From Spongilla lacustris (Eukaryota; Porifera; Demospongiae; Spongillida; Spongillidae): a stretch of DNA of 64,000 bases. Below are positions 48,262-59,700 of the stretch, in pieces; the stretch's first letter is position 1, and every line of letters starts with the position of its first letter. The position numbers were made by a program, and so were the translations under genes. The notes below the pieces were generated by a model. It was not told the DNA's origin. It searched no databases and saw only the letters and a program-made list of their open reading frames with translations. The stretch is from positions 2,825,459-2,889,458 of the forward strand of contig OX442419.1 of NCBI GenBank assembly GCA_949361645.1, written 5' to 3'.

Positions 48262-48965
48262 AATTCATGTCCTGAGGTGGGATCAGGAGGGTGCTATAAA
48301 TCTTGTCCTGGGGGTGGGGGGTGGGGGGAGGGGAGGAATGATATAAGTCATGTCCGAGGGGGTGCTATAAATCTTGTCCTGCGGGGGGGGGGGGGGGGGG
48401 AGATAGAAGTCATGTCCAGGGGTATAAATATTGTCCTTGGGGGGGGGGGGGGGGGGGGAGAATCATATAAGTCATGTCCAGGGGGGTGCTATAAATCTTG
48501 TCCTGGGGGGGGGGGGGGGGAGAATGATGTCCAGGGAGGGACCAGAGGAGTGATATAAACCTTGTCCTGGGGGGGAGTTATAATCCATGACCTGGGGGGG
48601 TGGGGGTGGTATACATCATGTCCAGGGGGGGAACTATAAAATATGTCCTGGGGGGGGGGGGGGGGGGGGGGGGCATATATCATGTGTTGAGGGAAGTTAT
48701 ATTCCATGTCTTGGGGGTGGTGGGGAATGATAAAAGTCATGTCCAGGGGCGCTATAAATTTTGTCCTGGGGGGGGGGGGGGGGGGTGTGAATGGTATAAA
48801 TCATGTCCTGGGGGAACTACAAATCATATACTGGGTAGTGTACATACTGCTGTCCTGGGGGATGTGATATGATGTGTGACTGTCCTGGGGGGGAGGTATT
48901 ATATCTGTCTTGGCGGGGGTATAATTAGTATCCGTGTCCAGGGGGGTTAATTTATAAATAATGTC
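48262..48965 (+). repeat. G-rich minisatellite array B
   Basis: Repeats of TATAAATCATGTCCTGGGGG with long variable G runs (up to about 23). It is clearly related to array A (TATAAATAATGTCTTGGGGG) but has lost the TGGCTATGTCACTG half. Confidence 0.9.
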
Positions 48966-48970
48966 ATCAG

Positions 48971-48992
48971 TAGGGGTGTACACTTATTAACT
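48971..48992 (+). repeat. hAT-like terminal repeat, right
   Basis: TAGGGGTGTACACTTATTAA CT is preceded by ATGTCATCAG. It is the inverted copy of 40773-40813 across the satellite block. Confidence 0.6.
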
Positions 48993-49319
48993 AGAATTAC
49001 GCAGTGCTGAAGGAAATAGAAGGTCAGCTTTTGTTTATTGAAGCACTGAGGCATGTACCAGCTGCATGGTTGCACCTATAGATTATTTGATTTCCAGGTG
49101 AATGCAGCTGCAGCTGCATCTACAGATTGTCAACAGATAAGGCATGTGAACCACTGCCAAAGTACACCTATATATACAATTAGATATGGCTTAGCAATCA
49201 GCAGCTGACACAATTAAAGGTGACCATTGTATCCATGATAGCCCTGGATAAGAACTGACTGGATGTCCATGGTAGCCCTGCTTTAAGTATTTGATGCTTG
49301 CATATAACACATATAAAGA

Positions 49320-49808
49320 ACATGTTTTATTTTAAGCACATTGGAAAGGTACAACACTTACAATCAGAACACATACAAGACTTAGCACAAATATTACAGC
49401 ATGTGCACATCCATCATGCACAGCATGCAAATCCAGAAACATCAGTGACATTAGAGTCAAAATAATCACACAGTACAGATCTTCTGCAACGTTTCTCTTG
49501 AAAGCAATACTCGGTCATGTCATTTGAGATGGTTTTGTTTTTGACGTGACCATTGCGTCCTGCCCTCCCGCACTCCTGCATATAACTTTCTAAGTCAGAT
49601 GCAGGCCCCCAGTGAATGATTTGAGTCACATCCACACAGTCAAGACCCATTCCAAAGGCAATGGTGCAAATCAGTACTCGCAAAGAGGATTTGGAGCAAG
49701 AGAATGACTTAGTTATGCTGTCTTGGACTTCCTTTTCTGTCGCGCTTGAATACGTATCGACCAACCTGAACCTTGCTCGATTTGGAGCTCCTACTGGCTC
49801 CGTATACA
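49320..49808 (-). pseudogene. RecQ-like helicase C-terminal fragment
   Basis: The main exon (49413-49808) starts after an AG acceptor. It encodes EPVGAPNRARFRLVDTY, then LICTIAFGMGLD (motif V) and YMQECGRAGRNG (motif VI), the hallmark RecQ segments. A TGA at 49413-49415 interrupts the cysteine-rich tail. Beyond it the same frame continues with CTCCNICAKSCMCSDCKC, as in the zinc-binding tails of RecQ-like invertebrate proteins. N-terminal motifs are absent to the right, where a dispersed repeat begins at about 49877. It is a different copy from the 38.5-39.4 kb pseudogene, which has motifs I-III only. Confidence 0.75.
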
Positions 49809-49876
49809 CTTATGTCCTAATGAACAATGAAAAAAGTCATACAAATCCGCACAATGTTCATATTTACGACAGAATA

Positions 49877-50110
49877 TCATGGGCGTGGTTTTTTTGTTTT
49901 AACGAAGCGTTGCGGCAATGCGTCTACTCCCCGCTTGCAAATAATCCACCAAAGACACGACAGATATGCACATACATCGTGCGCTTCGTGGAACATTACC
50001 GCCATTTAATTTTTGTTCTGCTTCTCCGTGTTCTCCCTTCAATCACGTGTAGGCGGTGTAAGTTGATCGTAACAGGAATGTCGTAAGAAAGGTGAAATTA
50101 GCTCCAAATT
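49877..50110. repeat. Dispersed repeat shared with 9.0 kb
   Basis: A second copy of the 9031-9290 sequence, same orientation, diverged with small indels. Confidence 0.65.
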
Positions 50111-50195
50111 GTTATCTGCCAAATTTTCTGCCAAACGCAATGCCTCTAAGACCTGAACTTGGCCTGTAAACCTCCATGGGCAGCGGCGGATCCGG

Positions 50196-50274
50196 GGGGG
50201 GGGGTGGGGGGGGGGCACTCGGGGCACTTGGGGGCACATGCCCCGAGTGCTCCCCCCCCCCCCCACCCCAATTT
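50196..50274. other. GC-rich hairpin
   Basis: GGGGTGGGGG... GGCACTCGGGGCA...TGCCCCGAGTGC...CCCCACCCC forms a long stem with a short loop (about 50235). Confidence 0.8.
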
Positions 50275-50315
50275 ATTTTTTTGTATGCCACTAACTTTAG
50301 TTAGCTGCTCACAGG

Positions 50316-51946
50316 GCTGGCGGAAGCCTTCAAGGATTGGACCCGGCAAGGGGGTGGAAAAAGCTCCTCCATGGGGCTAGGGTCCGGGGCTCTGTTCAGG
50401 CCGCTTTGCAACTTTCGCACTTTTTAAGTCACAAAACATAGCAAACTTGCATAGAAATATGGTTGAAAGTAAATACAGGGCCGTAGCAACGAAAGACAAA
50501 GTGGTCCAGCTAATGCATAAAGATAGGTTGGTTGCTATGTCAACCCAAAATTTGGTCCGAGTTGTCGACTACCATAGTGTAAACCAAATTTGGTTAAACT
50601 GTTTAATGGTTTTGTGTGCACACTACATTGGTTTAAGGTTTAGTTTATTGATTAAACGATATAGTATGAGGAGTAGAGCAACCCTGCCAGAGCATCAACT
50701 CAGCCAATACACCATTTAAATATCTATCTTAACCCCAAAGGTATTTGTGTGATGTGCACACAGGCTATTGATACAGCTCATTCATTGGAAACAGGCAAAG
50801 GCTTAAGGATTCAAAACCAACCTAAAGGCACTCACTCTCATTTATTTGGGACATGACCAAGGCATTTTATTTGGGACCTACCTGAAACATTATACCAATC
50901 AGTGACCATGGGCGTATTGTACTTGTGGCTGCGCATGCATGTAGCTTTGCAATTTGCTCTTCTATACCCATCCAAGAGTCGTGTCAATATACATGTAGCT
51001 AGGTGTTTATAGTAACCAAAGTATTTTGTTTGGAACACGACCACGCACCTTTGAAACATTATACCAATTTGTGGGTATGTAGCTTTAAAACATTATACCA
51101 ATCTCTGACCATTTATGTAGCTTTGATACATTATACCAATTTGTGGGCTTGTACATGTAGCTTTGCAATTTGCTCTTCTTCATGAACATGGCTTCAGTTT
51201 GTCTTGTAAGAAGACCTTTCTTGCCACGAACTATTTCTTCTTCCTGGCCACACTGATCTGTGCTGCTGCAGTGGCTGCTCTAAACCACAGGCTGTGCATA
51301 TGGCATTTTGAGATGTCATGTGCCAAACTGCTGAGTATAAACAGGATTCATATGATTTGGCGTGCACACGTCACATGCACGATGAATTTATCAAATTGAT
51401 AACTTTAAAAATAACTTATGCTCTGGCCAAAAACCAGTACGGCTTAGGCTGTATATGCCATAGCGGTTGCTACGGCCCTGAAATACGACAAGACATACAT
51501 GTATTTACAGCCTCGATGACAATGTATGGCTTGGTTGATGTTATAATTACTGAAACTAACTCGGATGCAAACAAATTTGAACTGATGCTGGGTCGCAATT
51601 GATACTGTTCAAGAAGCTTTCTTTGTACACTTTTAAACACATGTGACAAAATGCCAAATTATAATGCAACCATGGGTATATCTACTGCATGTGAAGACAC
51701 AAATCAGCCCTAAAGAACCCCCTTTCTTTGCGCTACCAAATACACGCTTTGGAAAGGCAAATTGTTTGCAGCCATTGACTCAATAGTATTGCAGCTGTCA
51801 TAAATAGAACGGTATTGTACATTACTAAACTACTATTCATATCGTAATTAATGAATTAATTAATTAGAAAATTGATGATGGGTGTGGTTGGGTAAAAATA
51901 TTAGTCTGGCGGCCGCCGGACCTGCTGGACCGGTTCCGCCAGCCCT
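50316..51946. mobile_element. hAT-like non-autonomous element candidate
   Basis: Ends are CAGGGCTGGCGGAA (50316) and TTCCGCCAGCCCTG (51933-51946). Both ends are followed inward by GC-rich GG(T/A)CC-type sequence. CAGGG...CCCTG ends are usual for hAT transposons. A clean 8-bp duplication is not visible. The interior has two overlapping open frames (51163-51602) without transposase motifs that I recognise. Confidence 0.5.
50885..51180. repeat. Short tandem repeats
   Basis: ACATTATACCAAT occurs four times (about 50889, 51055, 51089, 51129), each followed by a GTAGCTTT-type segment. CTTTGCAATTTGCTCTTCT occurs twice. Tandem duplication inside the hAT-like element. Confidence 0.7.
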
Positions 51947-52900
51947 GGCTCAGCTAGCTAGCTTTGCCTATACATGTACCTACGACTATTGATTTATAGA
52001 TCATCAATTATTCATTACCAATAGTTTCACAATTATATGCAATGGTCGCATGGATTGAACGGGACGGAGTATCAAAACGACAAAGAATCATGCAGGCCTT
52101 CTATCTCCTAAACGTAGAAAAGATTAACAACAGTGCCAGCATCTCTAAAGATCCAAGTAGAAAATTTGGCTAATGCTATTTGATAGTACGTTGCAATGGT
52201 CAGTTTGCCTTTTTGCTGTCTCTAAAAGCTTGCAGCAATGTGCATTCAGCTCCCTACAGATGTGTATCTAAACGATAATGGCTTGGAGACTAAGGCTTGA
52301 AACCTGTTAGTTTTGAAGAAACCGATTGTAACAGGTTATTAAAATAAAAAAAACCAGTCGGTTCAGGTGATTGTTTAAAAAATAACCGGTCGATGAAGGT
52401 TGTTCATTTTAAAACAACCGGTAATTTCCGGTTTAGTCAAATGATAGTTTGAAAAGGGGTAGAATGCTTATCCACGATTGTTACATTGTTTGGCGGTAGA
52501 ATTTCTTCCACAATCCGGGTTGCAATGGATAGCCTGTGCTCTTGAACTATAGAGAGGAGCATGTGGTGTTGTGGATACATTGATAAGTTCTCTGTGTGGG
52601 CTTGGTAGTCAGGATAGAAGAGACCAAAGCCTTGACCCATCCACCTTGCCCATTGTTATAGATATACAGTGTAGATGAACTTGGCCATAAGTTCCATCAA
52701 CTCAAGTTGTCTGCTCCTGTAGACTATAGTGTACAGACATCAAACACAGGTGGTGCCCAAGAGAAGTGAGCAATACATGTACATGTATGTATGGTGTATG
52801 GGATGGCTTGTACATTACAATGAGCCTTAGGTTGAGCAGTGCTGTACAGGACATGTGGGTCTGGGCCCAAAACACTGGCTGTCTTCTCTCCCATAGGACT
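51947..52900. other. Spacer, mostly featureless
   Basis: Includes a cluster of AACCGGT motifs (52350-52435). A 67-codon minus frame at 52437-52640 has no recognisable similarity. Confidence 0.35.
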
Positions 52901-52904
52901 GGAG

Positions 52905-53125
52905 AGTGTACCATTAAGATCAATGTCCTAGCCATCATCAAGCAGCCTCCTGTGTTAGACAACCCTCCTCTTAGTGTCATTGAGACTGTATCCCCCGGTA
53001 CCTTTACATACACTTCTGAGGTGTGCCTACCCATATGTTACATCGGAAGGAAGTGACTACTATTCTGACCGCAATCCAGTGGCAGTCCCTCCAGCTGTTC
53101 CTGTTCTCAGCATTCTAAGTGGAAA
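52905..53125 (+). pseudogene. Possible cadherin-like fragment
   Basis: It begins after TTCTCTCCCATAG. It encodes KINVLAIIKQPPVLDNPP and SPGTFTYTSEV, then in a +1 shifted frame SEGSDYYSD and VLSILSGNG. The order PPxL...GT...SGN recalls an extracellular cadherin repeat. The frameshift and lack of a donor suggest a decayed exon. Weak. Confidence 0.25.
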
Positions 53126-53194
53126 TGGACTTGGGACAATGGGTATATATACATGTATGAAGCCATTAGCAGTACATATGTAGCTTCTCTTCTA

Positions 53195-53805
53195 CTCCCC
53201 TCCGCCTTGCCTCCTCTGTACTCCCTCTGGTCTCCTCACTGTCCTCTCCTCCCTCCCCTCACCTCCCTCCCCTCACCTCCCTCCCTCCCCTTTCCTCCCT
53301 CTCCTCCCTCCTCCCTCCCCCTCATCTCCCCCTTCGCTCCTCCTTCCTCTCCCCCTTCCCTACTCCTTCCTCTCCCCCTTCCCTACTCCTTCCTCTCCCC
53401 TTCCCTACTCCTGCCTCTCCCCTTTCCCTCCTCCCTCCTCTCCCCCTTCCCTCCTCCCTCCTCTCCCCATTCCCTCCTCCCTCCCTCTCCTCCCTCCCTC
53501 TCCTCCCTCCCATCCCTCTCCTCCCCTCTCCACCCTCCCCTCTCCACCCTCCCCTCTCCACCCTCCCCTCTCCTCCCTCCCTCCCCTCCCTCACCTCCCT
53601 CTCCTCCCCTCTCCTCCCTCCCCTCTCCTCCCTCCTCTCTCCTCCCTCCCCTCTCCTCCCTCCTCCCCTCTCCTCCCTCCCCTCTCCTCTCTCCCCTCTC
53701 CTCCCTCCCCTCTCCTCCCTCCTCTCTCCTCCCTCCCCTCTCCTCCCTCCCCTCTCCTCCCTCCCTTCCCTCCCCTCTCCTCCCCTCCTCCTCCTGCACG
53801 CCGCT
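53195..53805. repeat. 600-bp polypyrimidine tract
   Basis: Almost uninterrupted C/T on the plus strand with CTCCTCCCTCC-type units. A short continuation lies at 53965-54006. Long mirror-type homopurine-homopyrimidine DNA can form triplex (H-DNA). The open frames on both strands are artefacts. Confidence 0.95.
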
Positions 53806-54004
53806 CCTTCCTCCCAACTGCTAGATTTCCATCATCGCACCAGACCAAGGAATACGTGCACAGTACACATCATATAGGTCCGCATTAACGTCATTCTAGA
53901 CCTGGAGGCTCCCGCTATTCAGTCTCTTTTCATCCTTTGTCAGGATGGTAGATCGTGAACCCTGACACCTCTCCTCCCTCTCCTCCCTCTCCTCCCTCCC
54001 CTCC

Positions 54005-54622
54005 CTAGGTTCTCCTTAATTTAATTATGTTTACACTTATAACTACCCTGTCAAAGTACTGCTCATACAAATCACAAATACAGCACTTCCAGTGGGTGCC
54101 ATCAGGGGGTATATACTTATGGTACATGTAGCTCTGAGCATTGTTAGAATGCCCTCCTTTTTCTCCCTGTAGCCACCAAAAGGCTTCCATAGACTCTGCA
54201 ATGTTTTCTGGAGCTGGTCTCTGTGGTGTTCCATCTAGGGCTATGTGACCAAACAAAGCAACTGAAGCCGCATTATTCATAGCAAAGCAAAACCGTTTAT
54301 TGTGTGATGAGAAAAATAGTATGGCTGCATCTGAATGGAGTTTCTGTACACCTAAATGTATGTAGTTTACGATGCAGCATACCATCGATATCATAAACCG
54401 TCTTGAGAATTTGTCTATACTTGGTGTTTTCATCCTTAAGTTACCGTATATAAATTGGCTGCGCGTTATTAAGGATTGCCATATGAACAGTGTGCATATG
54501 CATGGTATACCGGTAGTCTCTACTACGAGGATACACCAGTTAGGGATCAACAGGTATTCAATGGTAAAATGAACAAGATACAGCTCTCTCGAAAAACGCC
54601 ATTTAATGAGGCCATGGCACAT
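54005..54622 (-). CDS. Unrecognised 205-codon open frame
   Basis: ATG at 54620-54622, stop near 54005: the longest non-repeat frame in the 31-56 kb spacer. It contains SHNKRFCFAMNNAASVALFG and HWKCCICDLYEQYF. No domain recognised. It could be a transposon-derived gene or a chance frame. No introns or paralogue visible. Confidence 0.25.
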   Translation of the reverse strand: MCHGLIKWRFSRELYLVHFTIEYLLIPNWCILVVETTGIPCICTLFIWQSLITRSQFIYGNLRMKTPSIDKFSRRFMISMVCCIVNYIHLGVQKLHSDAAILFFSSHNKRFCFAMNNAASVALFGHIALDGTPQRPAPENIAESMEAFWWLQGEKGGHSNNAQSYMYHKYIPPDGTHWKCCICDLYEQYFDRVVISVNIIKLRRT

Positions 54623-56695
54623 CTAGCCGCAATGAATTTTTTTCGGTTTACGGTATTGTCTAAGTATGGACCCTTTTGTCCAGCTGCAAAGGGCTGTGTG
54701 ATGGCTTAAGAGTAAATTCATTGTAAACACGTGCATGACCGTTGATTGTTATTTAATAGGGGTGCGTTCCACATTTGGTTACTTTGCTATAGTGGTTTTC
54801 ATAAATGCCAAGGTCAGAACTATAAGAATGATGGCAAAATTTACTTTCTATCATGGTGCAGTATGAGTGGTGATACTGTGGTTTGAATTGAACCTCTGGA
54901 AAATATTTTTCTATGCATGAAAGCAATGATTTTAGCTTGTTTAGCTAAGTAAGCATCACGTTCTTGTTGGTCATCCTTGAGTTCTCTTGTCAGATTCTCT
55001 AATAGGTGCTTGACTATAGTATGGAGGAGGCAAAGGGCAGTACAACATGGGGGGTGAGGGAGAAGGTGTTTACATCAGTCCCAACTACTGTCCTAAGGCT
55101 TGCCCTTTTCGATCAGTGTGGTGTCATTGCTCATACCATATCTGTCAGACGACAGGCCTGACAGCTGTGGCAAGTATGCATATGGTACACAGACATTGGC
55201 TTCCACAGAGTCAGGCCAACATACCCCATGTCAGGCAGGACATTTTTGTGCCCATGTTTGCTCAACATTACTGACCTCTGAGGTTGAGGGAAGTGATGAC
55301 CCAGATCTGTATTTTTCATCCTGATAAGGGGTGGGGTTAATCACAATTTTACACAACTGTGTTTACAAGTTTATGCAATTACCCCATATAAAAATTGAAT
55401 TCACAGACCAAACTGTGATGAGCATATGAGTGATCATAAATTTGTCTTTTGCATCTCAAGATCAGTGTCCCCCCTCCTTCTGGAGGCCTGGGCTTTGATA
55501 TTATTCACCCAACCTTCACGAGCAATGAGAGCTAGCTGATTTACTCAGTCATGCATACAACTTTACAAGGGGCAATTCATAAGTATGCTATCAATGCCTG
55601 ACTAGTGCACTCTAAATTGTAACTAAGTTAAAACATTCTTGTATCATTTATTACCAAAGAATCTCTATAGATGTGAAGGAGGGTATTGAAAGCGAAAAAA
55701 CTGGTGGGTCTGCATTGGTTTTGTATTACAGCATTTTCAACACTCTCGTCTGTTGCGACAAACTTTTAGCGTTTGCGATCATAATTGTGTGAACGACCGA
55801 AAAGGGAATTTAATCACACATAATTTTTTGTGTGGGGAGCCCCCTGCAATTCACGTAACTCAAAGTCTATTCTCTCTGTTATTGTGTTGTTTTAATGTGT
55901 CTGGGCCAATGTGTAGTAGCCTCCTGAGTAGAGAACCGGCTAGGCCAACAGCACGTCTTCTCCATGCACAATAACTTGGATTTACATGCATGGGTGTGGC
56001 TTGTAGTAATTGGGTTAGGCTATGCCTGACAACAATTCAGATATGAGTGTGGCTTTGTACTTACATACAAATGTTTATTTTTAATGTACAAAATTCGGCA
56101 AAACGAATATTTGAACCACAATTTCTGCAATCGTTCAAGTTCATCATCAAATTCAGGTGACCAATGAAACAAAACATTGACCAATATGGACAAAGGAAAA
56201 TGCAGAAATAGAAACATAAAATGAAGGAAAGGCATACATACCAAAGGGATACTTGTACATGGGGTTGACACTGGCAATTTTATTGCTAAGATACATGTAT
56301 ATCTCGTACTGCCATTTTCTCATGAAAGAATAGATGCAGGCTACAATCTTCACTGCAAAACTATGTATTTTTAGCAACACATATACCACACACACTATAT
56401 ACAGCCACAAACACTTAACACCCATGTGCACATAATCAGTTGCCTGCATCAATAGTTGGATAAATAGCACATACTTTACAATACATACAATCTGCCTTCG
56501 TTTTCTCACTACATTTATTTTTTAGGCAGCAGAACATCGTATGAACTGATGTCGTCATTCACTCACTACATAATCAAACCAGTTTATATTAAATCAACGA
56601 TGGCAGGGCTACTGTACTGCATATTAGTGCCGGAAAGTAAATCTAGTCTGTGTGTCCAATGTGTACAGTGCAGTAATAAGTGTAAAGAATGGAAA
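54623..56695. other. Spacer downstream of the kinase gene, nothing recognised
   Basis: The 3' UTR and polyadenylation site of the kinase gene should be at its right end. AT-rich stretches are present, but I cannot name a unique signal. Confidence 0.35.
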
Positions 56696-56792
56696 TTATT
56701 TCTTCAAGTGTTTTTGCAGTTTAAAAACCAGCTCTGCAAAATATGGCCGCATCTGAAAATCACTATTCCAGCAGCATTCAATAAGTTCAAAC
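56696..56792 (-). CDS. Kinase exon 7: subdomain XI and stop
   Basis: 97 bp from acceptor CAG to [23 protein letters not shown], ending LQKHLKK. The protein ends directly after the kinase domain, with no C-terminal tail. Confidence 0.9.
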
Positions 56793-59700
56793 CTGTCAGC
56801 AGATGAGAAAAGAGGAAGGAATGAATCATCGCCTTATTGATATAAGGTTTTATGTTTACAATTCCACACAACAGAGAGATGGTTTCTTCAGCCTTAGACC
56901 TTTGCACAGCAGATCCAACATTTCATGGTTTTCCACTCCAGGGTAGGGTACTGACCCCAAACTGAACACCTCCCAACATGTAATTCCAAATGCCCACTGA
57001 AATATAAAATAATGTACTACACATAAGAACAATACATGTAGTATTTGTTGCATTTCAACACTTGATTGAAAACCAAAAAGCAAGGCAAACAGTGTTTATT
57101 TGCTGAATTTGAAGATATGCATACCATATACTCCCTCCCATCTTAATTATCCAATACCCACCCCCACAATGGTATGAATTCACAGAACCAGAAGAGTAGC
57201 TGAATCATAGTTTAGATATGAATTCTTCACTGCTCCTATCACCAACTTACTACATCAGACTTCTCTGTGCTAATTCCATCTCTTAACATCTCAGGAGGCA
57301 TCCACTTCACTGGGCACTTTTGTGACTGTAAGACTTTGCAGCGGTATTCATGTACTTCTCTTGTGAGACCAAAGTCACCAACCTTTACAGTAAGGTCAAG
57401 GTCAACCCTGAATAGAATTACATATAAAATAGTTCAAATTTTGTTTCAAATTTGCTCACATGCAGTTTCTTGCAGCAAGATCTCTATGAACAAATCTTTT
57501 CTCGGCCAAGTAGTTCATTCCTTGTGCAATGTCCAGACACATTGCAATAAGAGTGCCAGATGACAAACTCTATAAGTGCAATAAACATAAACATTTAATG
57601 CTGAATGGGAAAACTCAGTACAAATACTTTTTATCTCACATTCGTTCTTTTTTATAAAAAGCACATGGAAAATTAATTTCATTAGAAATACCTCTGGCAA
57701 TCTATCCACCATTGGGGAGAATCCCCTACTTTTCTGTAAATATGTCTTAAGATTTCCATTAGGATATAATGGAAGTACCATCATTGGAAATCCATCAGGC
57801 GAGTCAAGACACATTGCAATCAATTCAACAATATTGTGATGCTTGAAAGACATCATTCGACAGCATTCATCAAAGAATTGTTTCAATTCAGATGGCGAAA
57901 ATAATTCTACAAATGAATCATTAAAGTGTGGAGTAAAATGCAATATAAAGCATAGGATATTAATTCAACTGGTTTACTGAACTAATTTATATTTGATGCG
58001 CACTGTTGAATCTATTGATCCCCATATACCAGGTACAGAAGATAGTATATATAATGAGCAGCTTATACAAAATACCATTGCCAAGTTTTTGATTACTATT
58101 TATGTATTGGATGGGTACCTCTGTTAGCATGAAATAATGACAATTAAAAAATAAAAATAGCAAGTACTAATATATCAGCACCTTTTATAGTCTTCACTGC
58201 TACAGCTTCACAATCATCTTGTCTATAAAGGGTGGCACCATACACTACACCAAATGCTCCTAAATGGTGTAAAATCAAAATTAGTTATGATTTCACTACA
58301 ATTACCTTCTCCGATAGGCCTCGGCTCAATTATTAGCTGGTTGCTATTTACCAGTATACCCATGAATATGGTTTTATAAACGTCGAATTCATCACGGCTC
58401 ATTTTAATTGGCTCCCTATGGCCACCATCATATGCTATGCAGCATCCTGGTATTTGAATACACATGTTCAAAAAACAGTAATAAACCACATTTCCTACCT
58501 ATATTTATATTCTCTGTAGTACATGATGATGCAAATTGATTATTTGCAGGGTCACAGAGTCTTCAAGGAAAATTAATATAAGAAGCAGCATTTTAGCATA
58601 GACTTGTATTGTTGATCAATACCTTGATTGTGAAATAATCTTGATTTCATGTACTCTGCCATTTGTAGTGAAGAGTATATTGTTTTGAATAACAGTGTGT
58701 TTCAATACCTTTTTTTCCTTCTGTATGCTGCACAGATGCAGACTACAGCTACGAATAGCAGTAGGATTAAGAATACAGATATGGAAGCAGCAATGCTGGT
58801 TGTCATAATTATGACATTCCATCCTGAATGGTGTAGAAAACAAACATAATGAACAACGGTTTGTACAAATTCTTGTGATGTGAAATTGCTGTTATGGATG
58901 GAATAATTCTCTACTTACATGTACTTATTTAAATAGCAAAAGGGGGGGAGGATAAGTAATATAAATTTGTTCTGCATAGAGCATTTTGCCTCCAAGTAGC
59001 ACTAAATCATACTTTATTACTGTAATGGCAAGCCCCACAATCCAACTAAAAGTGTAACAATCGTTATTCAGGATTTGCCAAAACACTCAATTATGTGCCC
59101 AGCACATTTACAAACATTGCACAAGCATTTATCACAACTGCACCTTTATATATGTTTTGTGAATGATTGAATGTGGAGTAAATTGGTGCTAATAGAAAGA
59201 AAATATCATTAAATGGGTCCAAGCATTAATGATATCAACACAACCAAAACTAAAAACTTGAATGTATGGCTGATTATAGGATACATTGCACACTCTAGAC
59301 TGATTATCAAAAGGATTATTCCCAACTTTATACATGAGAGTGATGATTCAAAAACAATTTTTGTGGGTTCTTCAAATGATATTTCCTGAACAACTGCTGG
59401 GAGTTCTGAGATGTTTCCGTCGTTTGCAATATCATATACCTTTACCAAATACCTTCCAGCACCAAAAGTTGTATTGGATGATTGACATAAAGAGAGATTG
59501 CTGACATAAACATTGGAAAACCTTTGAACTGTAACACAGTATGATATTCCATTGGCAATATTTGTTAGATTAACTAGGCAGCCAATTGCATATGAGGCAG
59601 CATTATAAACACATGCAATGTCGGTCCCATAAGATAAGTTGAAATATGCAGCTATCACATCATGTGTACCTGTATTAGTGGGGAAAAAAAAAGAAAATTG

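Noticed and set aside
52437..52640. 67-codon minus frame (MGQGFGLFYPDYQ...)
   Set aside because: Looks protein-like in composition, but no similarity, introns or paralogue support it.
53153..53824. 223-codon Pro/Ser/Leu-rich frame and Glu/Gly/Arg-rich frames on the other strand
   Set aside because: By-products of the CT-rich tract.
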